A stretch of DNA of 64,000 nucleotides from Silene conica. Taxonomy: Eukaryota; Streptophyta; Magnoliopsida; Caryophyllales; Caryophyllaceae. Within the stretch, counting starts at the first letter, position 1, and each line of letters starts with the position of its first letter. A program made the position numbers and the translations under genes. Where the stretch lies: contig CM055314.2 in NCBI GenBank assembly GCA_029255685.2, forward strand, positions 9,566,399 to 9,630,398, in the 5' to 3' direction. Shown piece by piece: positions 45,831-57,082 of the stretch. Below the pieces are notes generated by a model, which did not search any database, was not told the origin of the DNA, and saw only the letters and a list, made by a program, of their open reading frames with translations.

Positions 45831-47923
45831 TGATACCCGTCGTTGTGGGTGTCAAAGATAAGATTTATAAACCAAACTAAAACTATAGATAGTAATAGTA
45901 AGGGTCGAACCACAGAGAGACAAGGTTAATTATGTTTGCTAATTTTTAATCTATTAAATAACAAAAGAGAGGGGGTTTGATTGATTGTTGCTAGGTCTAA
46001 AACAAGAATAAAATAAAACAAGTAAATAAAGAGGAAAATAAAAATATAATAAAAGAGATGCTAGGATGTTTGGGTAATAAACAGCTAAGATAATATAAAT
46101 CCTAAGTCAACATGTATTGCAGTCGCGTAAGGGGTGTAACATATCCTTTAGGTCTATGCTACCTAATAGCTCCTTTCGGTCTATGCTATTAGTTCCTAGG
46201 TCTCACAATTATTGGGTGTCAACAATAAGGGTGATTCCTAAATTCTAGGTCACAAACCTTTCAGTCTTAAGTAACCTATCCGTCTTAAGATGTAAACCAA
46301 TGCCCTTCCCAAATCTCTCAATCTTGGGTAGGTCAATACTAACATCCTACAAGTCTCCTTTTGGTCTCATTGTAGGTTATTATAGTCTGCAAATTAAAGC
46401 GAAACAAAATTCATACGCGTGTCGGTCGACCGACCAGCTAACCCGGTCGGCCGACCTCCACCCTGCAACATGTCGGTTCGAGATTTAAACTACCTTCGCA
46501 TATTTACTCCCTACATCCTAACATATGAAATTAGCTACTCATAACTATTGAAACAAAAATAAAAGTAGGAATAAACATGGAAATTATAAAGAACATAAAT
46601 CTAAACATGCAATAATAATAAAGGAAATTAAAATAAGGGAAAAAGGAGATTAGGAACTTTGGTTCCCCATGGTTAAAACAAGTTAATGAAAGGTAAAATA
46701 ATCAAATAACACAATCCCAAGGAACAAAGAATAAACCTTTAGGTCAATATTCTACCCAATCCTTACGGTCTTAGGATTCCTAGAAAGGCACTAAACTTTC
46801 GTTCAAGGGCAATCCCAAAGTTGTTGTTAAACTAATCCTAACAATCTTTCAATCTAAAAGAATTAGTTTACCAACAACAATGGGGGATTGGTAATTTAAT
46901 CATAAAACTATCAAAATCAAGTTTTTACCATGGTTCCCTTAATTCCTAATCACAAGAATTAGCTGTGCATAATCTTAATCATAAAATTAACAATAACAAG
47001 AATTAAGAACATCAAAGGAATTAACATAATTAAAGATGATAATAAAGAGGAAACATGAATTAAGAAACAACAATAAGATGAACAACAAGATTAATTGAAA
47101 AGGAAAGATTGAATTGTAGCAAACTTACAACTTAATTGGAAATCTAAGAACAAAGATGAAAACTTGGTAAAACTTCTCTCTAACTATGACTTCATTATAA
47201 TTCTATGATAGAAAACTAGATTAAGAACTTGATGGATATCTTCATGATTAACCCTAATTACGAAATTTGGCTTAAATAGGCAGAAATAAAGAGTTTCCCA
47301 ATGACCTAAACACTTTAATGGGCTTCGCGGAAACTTCTGGGTCGGTGCTGTGGTCGGTCGACCAATATTTTCGGTCGGTCGACCGCTTTACGGATTTTAT
47401 GCAATTTCTGGGCTTAGGCAAATTCTGGGCTTTTTCAATAGGCACCTGGTCGATCGACCTACTTTGTTGGTCGGTCGACCAACTGTCGGGACTGCAGCGC
47501 GCATCGTTCTTAAAACAGCTGCCATTTCTTCGTTACTTATCGAAATCAAGCGATTCTCGCGGCGTTGGAAAGCTAAGAGGATAAGCTTTCACCTCCAACT
47601 GGAATCACTCCATTATCAGCTCTAGAACTCGAGATATAGCCATTGGAAACAGGCTGCAACATCGAAGATCGATTCTTTGCTTGTAAAAGTTATCTTTAGG
47701 CCTTGAAATGTGCGCTAAGCTTCGTTCCTTCTTATCCTTAGTCATAAAAAGTCCCGAGGGCATAAATTTGGTATAAAATCGTCCCTTTTCCGCAGAAATC
47801 TGCAAAAGAGCATAAAAATACGAAAGTAGACAAATGTTGGGAAATAAAGGCTAAAACATAGTAAATGAGCGCTAAAATGCGTGTAAAAATAGATGTAAAA
47901 CATCATAAAATAGGCACGCATCA
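45831..47923 (-). repeat. Athila-3 3' LTR
   Basis: Palindrome pairs lie at about 46421-46456, 47351-47388 and 47447-47483. Compared with Athila-2 it carries an extra ~27-bp duplication near 46161 (a second CTATGCT phrase) and a ~30-bp deletion near the leader end. Confidence 0.92.
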
Positions 47924-47941
47924 AATTCCCCAAACCAAACC

Positions 47942-49951
47942 TTGCTTGCCCTCAAGCAAGAAATAGACTCGATCTTAACTAATGGAACGATTTCAATCTC
48001 AGAGCGAAATTTACATGTCAACCTAAACCAATACCAAGTACAAAATGAGAAAGCATTTAAATCATGCAAACGAGTTATGGTGTTGTCAGACTTACAAAAA
48101 GAAAGACTATAGAGACTTTATACCATGGACTCTCGCGGTACGCTCGAGACACTCATGTAGCAAATGGTGAGTATATGTAAAAGATAGAAAGAAGTAATTT
48201 TGTAGAGACACTCACCTAACTGCGACCCATGAAAACATGCCTGCAATCTAACATGAACAAAAATTCTACAACTTCGTATAACAATCTCATTAAGTGACCC
48301 AGATACATGCAATTGGGGTAATAAAAGATATGTGAGGTAAAAGGTAAAAAGTGGTTAAGATGTTTTTGGATTCGTGGGGTTAGTAGCCAAGCTAGTAAAA
48401 CCGGTTCCCAACAACATATTTCACAACTTTTGATATTAAGAAAGTGCTCTTTTGTAGCACAACTCTCACATTATAAATAAGAAAGGACTCCCAAATATTT
48501 TGAATGAGGTACGGGAGTGATAACACATAAAAGAAAGGAATTTGGAACAATTTTTTTTTCTGATGCTGTCAGTTGGTCGACCGACCTATGAAGGTGGTCG
48601 GTCGACTGACTTTGTACGTTTTTGACTTTTTTTCGTTTTTTTTTTTTTTTCTTTCTTTCTTTTTTCTTTCTTTTTTCTGTTCTTTTTCTTTTCTTGCTTT
48701 CTTTCTTTCCTTCTTTCTTTTCTCTTTTTGCTCATGATAGCAAACAAACCAGGATGCCTCAAAATAAACCAAAGACCACAAATACTGGCTTGGAAGGGTA
48801 GGCTAAGTATGGGATGTAGTTTTGGGGGAATAAAAAGGCAATTTTGGCTATGTGAAGCTTATGGGTAAATATGAGAAAAGGGATCCCAAATGCACGTATC
48901 AAGACTCACAAAACGAGATAGTAAAACAAGTATATAGCAATTCAAGTTCATGTTTATGCATATTGATGTAACATGTTCCAAGGGGAGTAGTACTCACATC
49001 CTAGACAACTGGTTTAAGAATGAAACCAGGAAATAAGCTCTAAATCTTAGAATGTATAGTAGGTTGCCAAGGTATAAGTCAAGTCTCAAGATATGCAAGT
49101 TGACAAAAACTCGTAGATATGCGAAAGACTCTCATACTAAAACAAGTTGACAAGGCAAGATAAAGGCATAAACATGTAAGAAAGCAAAATCATCCTTGAA
49201 ATACTTTCGTTCCGACTCGACCTATATGCTAAAATAAACGTGCATTTTTTTGGAATTTTTTGAATTTTTTGAATTTTTTTGTATTTTTTTCTTTTGTATA
49301 GGTAAGGAAAATAAAGAAAAGAACAATGCAAGACAGAAATGCAGTAAACGTGTGACAGAATGCAATGCATGTAACACGAAACCATTCCCCAAACCAACCC
49401 GCACAATGTCCCCATTGTGCATTAGCCTAAGTAAAGGTTTCAGAAAAATAAAAGAAAGATGCAAAGAGAATAAAACCTAGGAAAAACTGGAAAGAACTCA
49501 CTGGATTATGAAGCGCATGAGAAAAACCTCCCCAAACCAGCGTAAGCTGGGAGGTTTTGGTGGCTAGCAGTGCCACTCAAGTACCCAAGAACGGTTGCAC
49601 GGTTCCCGAGGAAGAAATCGAAAGACTGCGACAGATCGGTAGGTCGACCGACCAAGAGAACAGGTCGACCGACCTTCCTGTAAAGTACAGAAAATTTCAG
49701 CAATGCGGCGACTAGGTCGACCGACTGGTGTAACTGGTCGGTCGACCGTCTTTGTCCCAGCGGTCTTCGTTTTTCTTCGTAGAACCTGAAAAAGCAAGAA
49801 AAATATGCGCCCAACAAATGCGCAAGATCCCAGAACCAAGCCTAAAATGTCTCAAACGAAGCAACAAAAGTAAAAAGAGTCTAAGTCTAAAAACAAGAAA
49901 ATAAATAGTCCAACAAAAAACTGAAATAAAATACTAAACAAGAACTACGAC
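47942..49951 (-). other. Athila-3 3' untranslated region
   Basis: Collinear with Athila-2's 3' region. Class I pairs lie at about 48573-48610, 49640-49677 and 49711-49750. The stem-loop GCACAATG-TCCC-CATTGTGC is at 49401-49420. Polypurine-like GGTTTGGGGA motifs (minus strand) lie near 49386 and 49530. The Lys-rich ORF at 48569-48781 is a translation of a pyrimidine tract. Confidence 0.7.
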
Positions 49952-51439
49952 TCAGCAGCAAGATACCCCAAAGTAAGGCACTTGGCTAAAATAGGTCCTT
50001 TCAGCAGTACTGACCGCTACTTTGGGCTTCCAGACAACAGGCCTAGCCGGAGGAAGGGTATCTGGTGTCGCATAAGCTATGACACGCTTCTTTACTTTGC
50101 CCGGCCGGTCTTTTTCAGCAACTTGCTCCAATTTCGTCTCCCCAGTATCTCCAGGATCTCCTATGCCCTTTTTATCATGACCTGCAACAACAGAAATAAT
50201 AGGATGGTCCTCCAATTTCCTCTTACGCTCAAGGCCCTTGACGATCTCCAATATTTTTCCGAACTGAAGCTCCAATTTTACTTTCTCTAAATAATCCGGA
50301 TACGGGACTGCAATGCTTGTCGCAGAATCAGCAATCTTTGGCTCTTTTAACTTCAGAATCTCCGTCGAGTTAGTGATGAGAGGAGAGTTAGGTAGCTCAG
50401 GAGGCGAATCCACAATAGGAACACTGGTGAGGTCTTGAATGAGGGAAGGATCCAGCGATTCGGGAATAGAAACTGCATTCTGCTCAGGAACAGTGGTCGG
50501 TCGACCGGGTACAGCGGTCGGTCGACCAGACTCTGTATCATCGAAAATTTCCTGTTCTGCAGAGACTAATCTCACGTCAGGTGTCGAGGTCGGTCGACCT
50601 GATGTTGTGGTCGGTCGACCTTCTGACCTATGCACGGCATCAATTTCTTCGTCCCGAACTATGGCAACATCATCCTTTGGGGTTGGTCCCTCATAAGCTT
50701 TCTCAAGTTCTTCGGAACAGGCGTTATTGGATGTTTCAGGTGTGGCAACATGACTTATTTCAATATTTGTTTTCAGTGAATCCCCACATGAATTTCCATT
50801 TTCACCTCTACGAACCGCCAACTCCTCAATAGTAACCCAACCCTTGTTAGCAGCTACATTATAAAATCTACCAATTGTAGTTGAATCAAGGATGGCTCTG
50901 TAGTCATCATACAAAGAGCTATAGAATCGGTGGCAAAGGTACCACTCCTCAAAGTCGTGGTGAGGAATGGATCGAACCAACTTCTTAAAACGGGCCCATG
51001 CTTCAGGGAATTCCTCATCAGATCCTTGCCGGAACATATGAATTTGATCTCTCATAGCTTCGGTTTTTGCCGGCGAAAAGTACTGTTTGCAAAAAGCCAA
51101 TGCCAGAGATGTCCAATCTGTAACGCTAGCTGCTTCCATATCAAGGTAACGAATCCATTCACGCGCAGAATCTTTCAAGGAGAAACGAAAAAACATCTCC
51201 TTAACCTTATCTCGCTCTCCCGCCGATACGGGTGCGGAACAAAAATAATCTGTAAATAGCTCCAAATGCTTCAAAGGATCCTCATCTGGTAGACCTGCAA
51301 ACTGTTTTTGCTCCAATAATTTGATATAGGAGAGATAAAAATCAACGGGGGGAATAAATCCCCCTGGGAGGTGGTGTGCTGCTGGCTGAAGATTATCAGA
51401 AATAGTAGACATGATCGCAATAGCACTGAGAGTACTCAA
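49952..51439 (-). CDS. gag: Athila-3 gag protein with capsid domain, no pol
   Basis: 495 codons, Met at 51439 (MSTLSAIAIMSTISDNLQP). Residues about 25-230 are a retrotransposon capsid domain (FLPDEDP-like LPDEDPLKHLELFTDYF, AREWIRYLDM, FCKQYFSPAKTEAMRDQI, ARFKKLVRSIPHHDFEEW). About 265-330 contain two palindrome-encoded segments, EGRPTTTSGRPTSTP and SGRPTAVPGRPTTVPEQ; only the second is present in Athila-2. The linker YPDYLEKVKLELQFGKILEI follows, and a unique basic C-terminus ends at a normal stop. No zinc knuckle or protease was seen. It is intact and could assemble particles if partnered with pol in trans. Confidence 0.82.
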   Translation of the reverse strand: MSTLSAIAIMSTISDNLQPAAHHLPGGFIPPVDFYLSYIKLLEQKQFAGLPDEDPLKHLELFTDYFCSAPVSAGERDKVKEMFFRFSLKDSAREWIRYLDMEAASVTDWTSLALAFCKQYFSPAKTEAMRDQIHMFRQGSDEEFPEAWARFKKLVRSIPHHDFEEWYLCHRFYSSLYDDYRAILDSTTIGRFYNVAANKGWVTIEELAVRRGENGNSCGDSLKTNIEISHVATPETSNNACSEELEKAYEGPTPKDDVAIVRDEEIDAVHRSEGRPTTTSGRPTSTPDVRLVSAEQEIFDDTESGRPTAVPGRPTTVPEQNAVSIPESLDPSLIQDLTSVPIVDSPPELPNSPLITNSTEILKLKEPKIADSATSIAVPYPDYLEKVKLELQFGKILEIVKGLERKRKLEDHPIISVVAGHDKKGIGDPGDTGETKLEQVAEKDRPGKVKKRVIAYATPDTLPPARPVVWKPKVAVSTAERTYFSQVPYFGVSCC

Positions 51440-51569
51440 GCCTTCCTCTCAAAAACCTGTCTTCTGAAACAAAACTAGAAGACAAGGTAAGAACGGTCTT
51501 AAGGAACCTAAGTTCCTTAAGACAAGAAAAAAAAATAAACTAAAAACTAACAAACAAAATTATACCGTC

Positions 51570-51587
51570 TCCCCGGCAACGGCGCCA
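51570..51587 (-). promoter_or_regulatory. Athila-3 primer-binding site
   Basis: The minus strand reads TGGCGCCGTTGCCGGGGA, five bases from the LTR, matching the tRNA-Asp 3' end as in Athila-2. Confidence 0.9.
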
Positions 51588-51592
51588 AAATT

Positions 51593-53686
51593 TGATACCC
51601 GTCGTTGTGGGTGTCAAAGATAAGATTTATAAACCAAACTAAAACTATAGATAGTGATAGTAAGGGTCGAACCACAGAGAGACAAGGTTAATTATGTTTG
51701 CTAATTTTTAATCTATTAAATAACAAAAGAGAGGGGGTTTGATTGATTGTTGCTAGGTCTAAAACAAGAATAAAATAAAACAAGTAAATAAAGAGGAAAA
51801 TAAAAATATAATAAAAGAGATGCTAGGATGTTTGGGTAATAAACAGCTAAGATAATATAAATCCTAAGTCAACATGTATTGCAGTCGCGTAAGGGGTGTA
51901 ACATATCCTTTAGGTCTATGCTACCTAATAGCTCCTTTCGGTCTATGCTATTAGTTCCTAGGTCTCACAATTATTGGGTGTCAACAATAAGGGTGATTCC
52001 TAAATTCTAGGTCACAAACCTTTCAGTCTTAAGTAACCTATCCGTCTTAAGATGTAAACCAATGCCCTTCCCAAATCTCTCAATCTTGGGTAGGTCAATA
52101 CTAACATCCTACAAGTCTCCTTTTGGTCTCATTGTAGGTTATTATAGTCTGCAAATTAAAGCGAAACAAAATTCATACGCGTGTCGGTCGACCGACCAGC
52201 TAACCCGGTCGGCCGACCTCCACCCTGCAACATGTCGGTTCGAGATTTAAACTACCTTCGCATATTTACTCCCTACATCCTAACATATGAAATTAGCTAC
52301 TCATAACTATTGAAACAAAAATAAAAGTAGGAATAAACATGGAAATTATAAAGAACATAAATCTAAACATGCAATAATAATAAAGGAAATTAAAATAAGG
52401 GAAAAAGGAGATTAGGAACTTTGGTTCCCCATGGTTAAAACAAGTTAATGAAAGGTAAAATAATCAAATAACACAATCCCAAGGAACAAAGAATAAACCT
52501 TTAGGTCAATATTCTACCCAATCCTTACGGTCTTAGGATTCCTAGAAAGGCACTAAACTTTCGTTCAAGGGCAATCCCAAAGTTGTTGTTAAACTAATCC
52601 TAACAATCTTTCAATCTAAAAGAATTAGTTTACCAACAACAATGGGGGATTGGTAATTTAATCATAAAACTATCAAAATCAAGTTTTTACCATGGTTCCC
52701 CTAATTCCTAATCACAAGAATTAGCTGTGCATAATCTTAATCATAAAATTAACAATAACAAGAATTAAGAACATCAAAGGAATTAACATAATTAAAGATG
52801 ATAATAAAGAGGAAACATGAATTAAGAAACAACAATAAGATGAACAACAAGATTAATTGAAAAGGAAAGATTGAATTGTAGCAAACTTACAACTTAATTG
52901 GAAATCTAAGAACAAAGATGAAAACTTGGTAAAACTTCTCTCTAACTATGACTTCATTATAATTCTATGATAGAAAACTAGATTAAGAACTTGATGGATA
53001 TCTTCATGATTAACCCTAATTACGAAATTTGGCTTAAATAGGCAGAAATAAAGAGTTTCCCAATGACCTAAACACTTTAATGGGCTTCGCGGAAACTTCT
53101 GGGTCGGTGCTGTGGTCGGTCGACCAATATTTTCGGTCGGTCGACCGCTTTACGGATTTTATGCAATTTCTGGGCTTCAGGCAAATTCTGGGCTTTTTCA
53201 ATAGGCACCTGGTCGATCGACCTACTTTGTTGGTCGGTCGACCAACTGTCGGGACTGCAGCGCGCATCGTTCTTAAAACAGCTGCCATTTCTTCGTTACT
53301 TATCGAAATCAAGCGATTCTCGCGGTGTTGGAAAGCTAAGAGGATAAGCTTTCACCTCCAACTGGAATCACTCTATTATCAGCTCTAGAACTCGAGATAT
53401 AGCCATTGGAAACAGGCTGCAACATCGAAGATCGATTCTTTGCTTGTAAAAGTTATCTTTAGGCCTTGAAATGTGCGCTAAGCTTCGTTCCTTCTTATCC
53501 TTAGTCATAAAAAGTCCCGAGGGCATAAATTTGGTATAAAATCGTCCCTTTTCCGCATAAATCTGCAAAAGAGCATAAAAATACGAAAGTAGACAAATGT
53601 TGGGAAATAAAGGCTAAAACATAGTAAATGAGCGCTAAAATGCGTGTAAAAATAGATGTAAAACATCATAAAATAGGCACGCATCA
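51593..53686 (-). repeat. Athila-3 5' LTR
   Basis: Nearly identical to 45831-47923. Palindrome pairs lie at about 52182-52218, 53113-53149 and 53208-53245. The TATA region is on the minus strand near 53030. Confidence 0.92.
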
Positions 53687-53691
53687 TTGGT

Positions 53692-53926
53692 ACAGCGATA
53701 AGTCGGTTGACCTGGAATTTAGGTCGGTCGACTAGTCGTATTTTGCAGGAACTCTGTTTAGTCTGTCAACCGGTCGGTAGACCACGTTGTGTGGTCGGTC
53801 GACCAGATTACTGTTACAGAAACTTTTCTTTTGCGATTTGGCTGAGTTTCTTTTGTTAGATGACTTGGCTATTCTTGAAGGAAGTTCAGTTATTGAGAGT
53901 TTTGTTATGTTTTTGCAGATTCAAGT
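53692..53926 (+). promoter_or_regulatory. Athila-4 leader, right part, with splice acceptor
   Basis: Two class I palindrome pairs (about 53699-53735 and 53770-53807) precede a T-rich tract and TATGTTTTTGCAG/ATTCAAG, a strong 3' splice-site match eight bases before the ATG at 53927. Confidence 0.5.
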
Positions 53927-55347
53927 ATGTCTGGACGATTAGAGGGAACAAACGATCTCGCACTTCTGACGCAAGTAGCTCAAGGGAAGGAGCAAGCACA
54001 TCTAGGGGCATAGCCGAGCAGAGCACGGATAGTCTACCGGACTATCCGCAGGTTCTTTTTCACACCCCGGACCAAAGGGCCCGGTTCTTGCATTTGGTGA
54101 CTTACTGTCACGTGGTAGTAACTCGCTTTTTACACGAGCCGACGCTCACGGCTTTGGGGTGTTATAGGGATGTTGTGAGCTTGCTTAGCGGTACGGGTCT
54201 TTCGGGACTCGTTACCATGGATGAGTTCACATATCCCGTTCTCACCCTAGAGTTCTTCTCATCCTTTTGTTTTGACCTTGCGTCCTACAAGTCAAGTTAT
54301 GATTTTAAATGTATTTCGTTTCGGTTGTTCAATGTCACCTACTCCCTGACATTAGGTGAATTTGCAGGTTTCTTGGGTTTAAGGGCTGAGGGTCGTACTG
54401 GTGACCCTGCTGAGTCATATAATGTCATTTGGTCTTGTCTTTCTGATTCCCGCGACGGGAAAAAGAAGAACATTTCTGTTCATTTGCCCGCCCCTTGATA
54501 CTATTTGCGTCTGTTGGCCAACACTGTTTTTGGCCGCAAGGAGTCCCAAAACGTCAACAAAATCGAGCTTTTGATTTTGTCGGGTTATCATAATGTTAGG
54601 CGTAGGGGTTCTGTGTTTTACAACATTGCTTACTTGGTCGCCTCTCACTTTGTGACGGTTGGGGAGGGGATTTCTTTGACCACCATTGTTTGTGGTGGGT
54701 TAGTCACTCGTTTGGCTAACTCACTTGTTTTTCAGTTTCCCCGTTTTGAGGATGCCCTTCACCCTCTCTCCCGCTACATGGACATAGCTTATGTCAAGTC
54801 CGTGCATTGGGTGGACCGGCAGGGGTTTTGGAAGATTGACACATACACTAGTCATCGCATCCCCATCACTAGCGCCCCTCTCATGCTACCCTTTGATGAC
54901 ATAGAGGGCGGGCCAAGACCACTCCTCCCTTCCTACCGTCTCCCACTTAGGGGAGGGACCTCTAGAGGCTCAAGAGAAGCTGGCCCTGGTGCCCACTACG
55001 CCGCACTTGGGACGGGCTACCCCTCTGACTTCACTGCCCCACCTAACATTGATATACCTGCTGTCCTTGATAACATGTCACTCCCGTATATGATGGCAGA
55101 TCTTTGTAGGCAGTTCAACAGGAAGAGATTGGACGATTGCCTCGTTCAGTACCCGATTTACACGGAGTATGCCTCGCTTGGCAAGCTCCCCGCTAACCCC
55201 TGGACTCATCCTTCCTTCTACACACCTCAGGAAGGCAGCCAGGGATGCGGGGAAGCATCTGGAGATGCCTCAGGAGATGGTAGTGGGTCCGAGGAGGAGG
55301 AGGAGGAAGCAGAAGCTAGTGGGTCTGAGTATGACCCAGAAGATTAG
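53927..55347 (+). pseudogene. Athila-4 env-position ORF with a frameshift and a premature stop
   Basis: ATG 53927 begins MSGRLEG, paralleling the MSGR start of the Athila-1 ORF. A one-base indel within the next ~25 bases moves the conserved frame (GNKRSRTSDASSS...) out of phase. That frame has one in-frame TGA (54496-54498) and otherwise runs to TAG at 55345-55347. It contains PVLTLEFFSSF and FRLFNVTYSLTLGEFAGFLG, the same block as in Athila-1. The C-terminus is an acidic Gly/Ser/Glu tail. No clear transmembrane helix. It is a recently decayed gene of unknown function. Confidence 0.7.
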
Positions 55348-57063
55348 GTTTGAGCCCAAACCTCCCCTCTTCGACGTTCGGTTTGGGGAGGTACATGCAT
55401 CTTATAAGTCACTGATTTTTGTTTCTTTCTTTTTCCTTTAGTTTTCTTCTCTTTCTTCTTTTGTTTGCGTTTACCCAACCCCCAACTTTCTGCTGTGGAT
55501 TTATGCTGATGAGCACAATGAGGGCATTGTGCGTTTTGGTTTGGGGAGGGTATATGCATCCTTTTGTTGAGTCTGCATTTGTTTTTTATCTCTTCGGTCT
55601 TTTTCCTTTTGTTGTGTTTGCATCTGCTGTATTTCATCTTTTTCTGTCTGTATTTCATCTTTTTCTGTCACACGTTTAATGCATTTCAGTTTTTGCATTG
55701 TTTCCCTTTTCTTGCATTTACACCAAAAATTCAAAAAAAAATGCATGTTTCTTTTAGCATATAGGTCGAGTCGGAACGGATGGATACTGTGATGATTATG
55801 CCTTACATTTCGCCTAACTGCCTTGCCTTGCATTTTCAAAAATTTTCAAGCTAGTCTTTTGCATTGTCTACGAGTTTTTGTTGGTTTTATGCTAAATAAC
55901 TAGACTTGACTCCCTTTTTGGCAGGCTACTTCAAATTCTAAGTTTTAGAGCTTAATAAATCGGTGACATTCATGACCGATTTCTTGTAGGATTGAGAGTA
56001 GTTTCTCCTCCTAAGGCATGTCACATAGACTTGCATAAGCATGAACTTTGTCTACTTGATACCTATATGCATTCGGGTTTGTGGTTTCTTGACACATGTG
56101 GTAGAGGTTTCCTTTTCTTGTTTAACCCATAACCCTCACATAACCAAATTGCCTTTTCATCCCATTTACTACATCATTAATTAGCCTACCCCAACTGAGC
56201 TAGTGACATGGTGTGTTGGGACTATTTTGATCTATTTGGTGGTTGTGCCTCATTGAAAAAAATGTGTGGGAAGTGATGTAAGAAAGAAAAAATTTTGAGT
56301 TCAGAAATGAAAGAACAAAAAGAAAAAGAAAGAACTCAATGAAAAAAAAAATGGGAACAAAACAGAAGCTGCCTGGTATCTGGGGTGGTCGACCGACTGG
56401 TACTGATGGTCGGTCGACCACAATTACTGTACAGGAGCTCTTCCTTATGCCTTGAAAAGAAAAGAAAGAAAGAAAGGAAAGAAAAGGGAGAAAAAGAAAA
56501 GATTCGTGAGTACCGTGCTTGTATATTTTAAGCATTGGTTGTTTTGGAAATAAGAATGAAAGTGTTTTTGGAGTTTGGTTTGATGGTTGTTAGCTCAGTT
56601 TAACCCCTCTTTTCCAAATTCATTCTAACCCTTTCTTACCTTTAGCCTCACAATCCCAATTTACCTCGGCATGTGTCATGGTTATTACAGTGTTGGAATG
56701 CATGTGTACGGTTGTAGAGACTTTGTTCATATTAGATTGCAGGCATGTTCTTATGGGTCGTAGATAGGTGAGAGTCTATATTTTTGTTTATCTTCTTGTC
56801 TTTCACATATATTTCACCCTTTGCTTGTTTGAGTGATGGAGCGACCCGTGAGAGTCCAATTTGAATGAGTTTTGCAAGGTCGAAAGTTTAGCATTTTACC
56901 TCAACATAGTCAATTCGTTTGCATTTGACAATATGCTTGATTTTCTTTGGAAATTGCATTAAATTGGTTAGGCATGGCGTTTTGTTTGGCTCTAAGCATG
57001 AAATCCGTTCCAGTAGAAGTTTTTCTTTTTAATTGAGTCATAGTCTTGCTTGAGGACAAGCAA
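55348..57063 (+). other. Athila-4 3' untranslated region
   Basis: No credible ORF. Two extra polypurine-like motifs GGTTTGGGGAGG lie at 55380-55391 and 55538-55550, each followed by TA(C/T)ATGCATC. The stem-loop GCACAATG-AGGG-CATTGTGC is at 55513-55532. A class I pair is at about 56385-56421, and a purine-rich tract at 56330-56500. This is the same region, in the opposite orientation, as 30817-32832 and 47942-49951. Confidence 0.7.
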
Positions 57064-57082
57064 GGTTTGGTTTGGGGAGATT
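57064..57082 (+). promoter_or_regulatory. Athila-4 polypurine tract
   Basis: GGTTTGGTTTGGGGAGATT sits directly before the LTR-type start TGATACGTGC at 57083. Confidence 0.8.

Larger units (their letters stand above)
45831..53686 (-). mobile_element. Athila-3: young non-autonomous Athila-type element with gag only
   Basis: 7856 bp with duplication TTGGT (45826-45830 and 53687-53691). LTRs are 45831-47923 (2093 bp) and 51593-53686 (2094 bp). About six differences were seen, including a one-base indel near 47416, so it is recent. Minus-strand order: 5' LTR, primer site 51570-51587, gag-like ORF 49952-51439, 3' untranslated region, polypurine tract 47924-47941, 3' LTR. It has the same family and layout as Athila-2 but a different ORF content. 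Confidence 0.93.
45341..57082 (+). mobile_element. Athila-4: 3' portion of an Athila with env-position ORF
   Basis: The plus-strand remnant comprises a leader (45341-45830, resuming 53692), an env-position ORF (53927-55347, damaged), a long 3' untranslated region and a polypurine tract (57064-57082) abutting an LTR-like palindrome at 57083. Its gag-pol is not in the window. Athila-3 sits inside its leader. Its 3' region and polypurine tract are homologous to those of the non-autonomous Athila-2 and -3, so Athila-4 represents a fuller relative of the same family. Confidence 0.75.

Noticed and set aside
36970-55347. Treating the two env-position ORFs as one gene split by the chromovirus and Athila-3
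   Set aside because: Each has its own start region and copy of the conserved block, and the leaders carry different palindrome classes, so they belong to two different elements.
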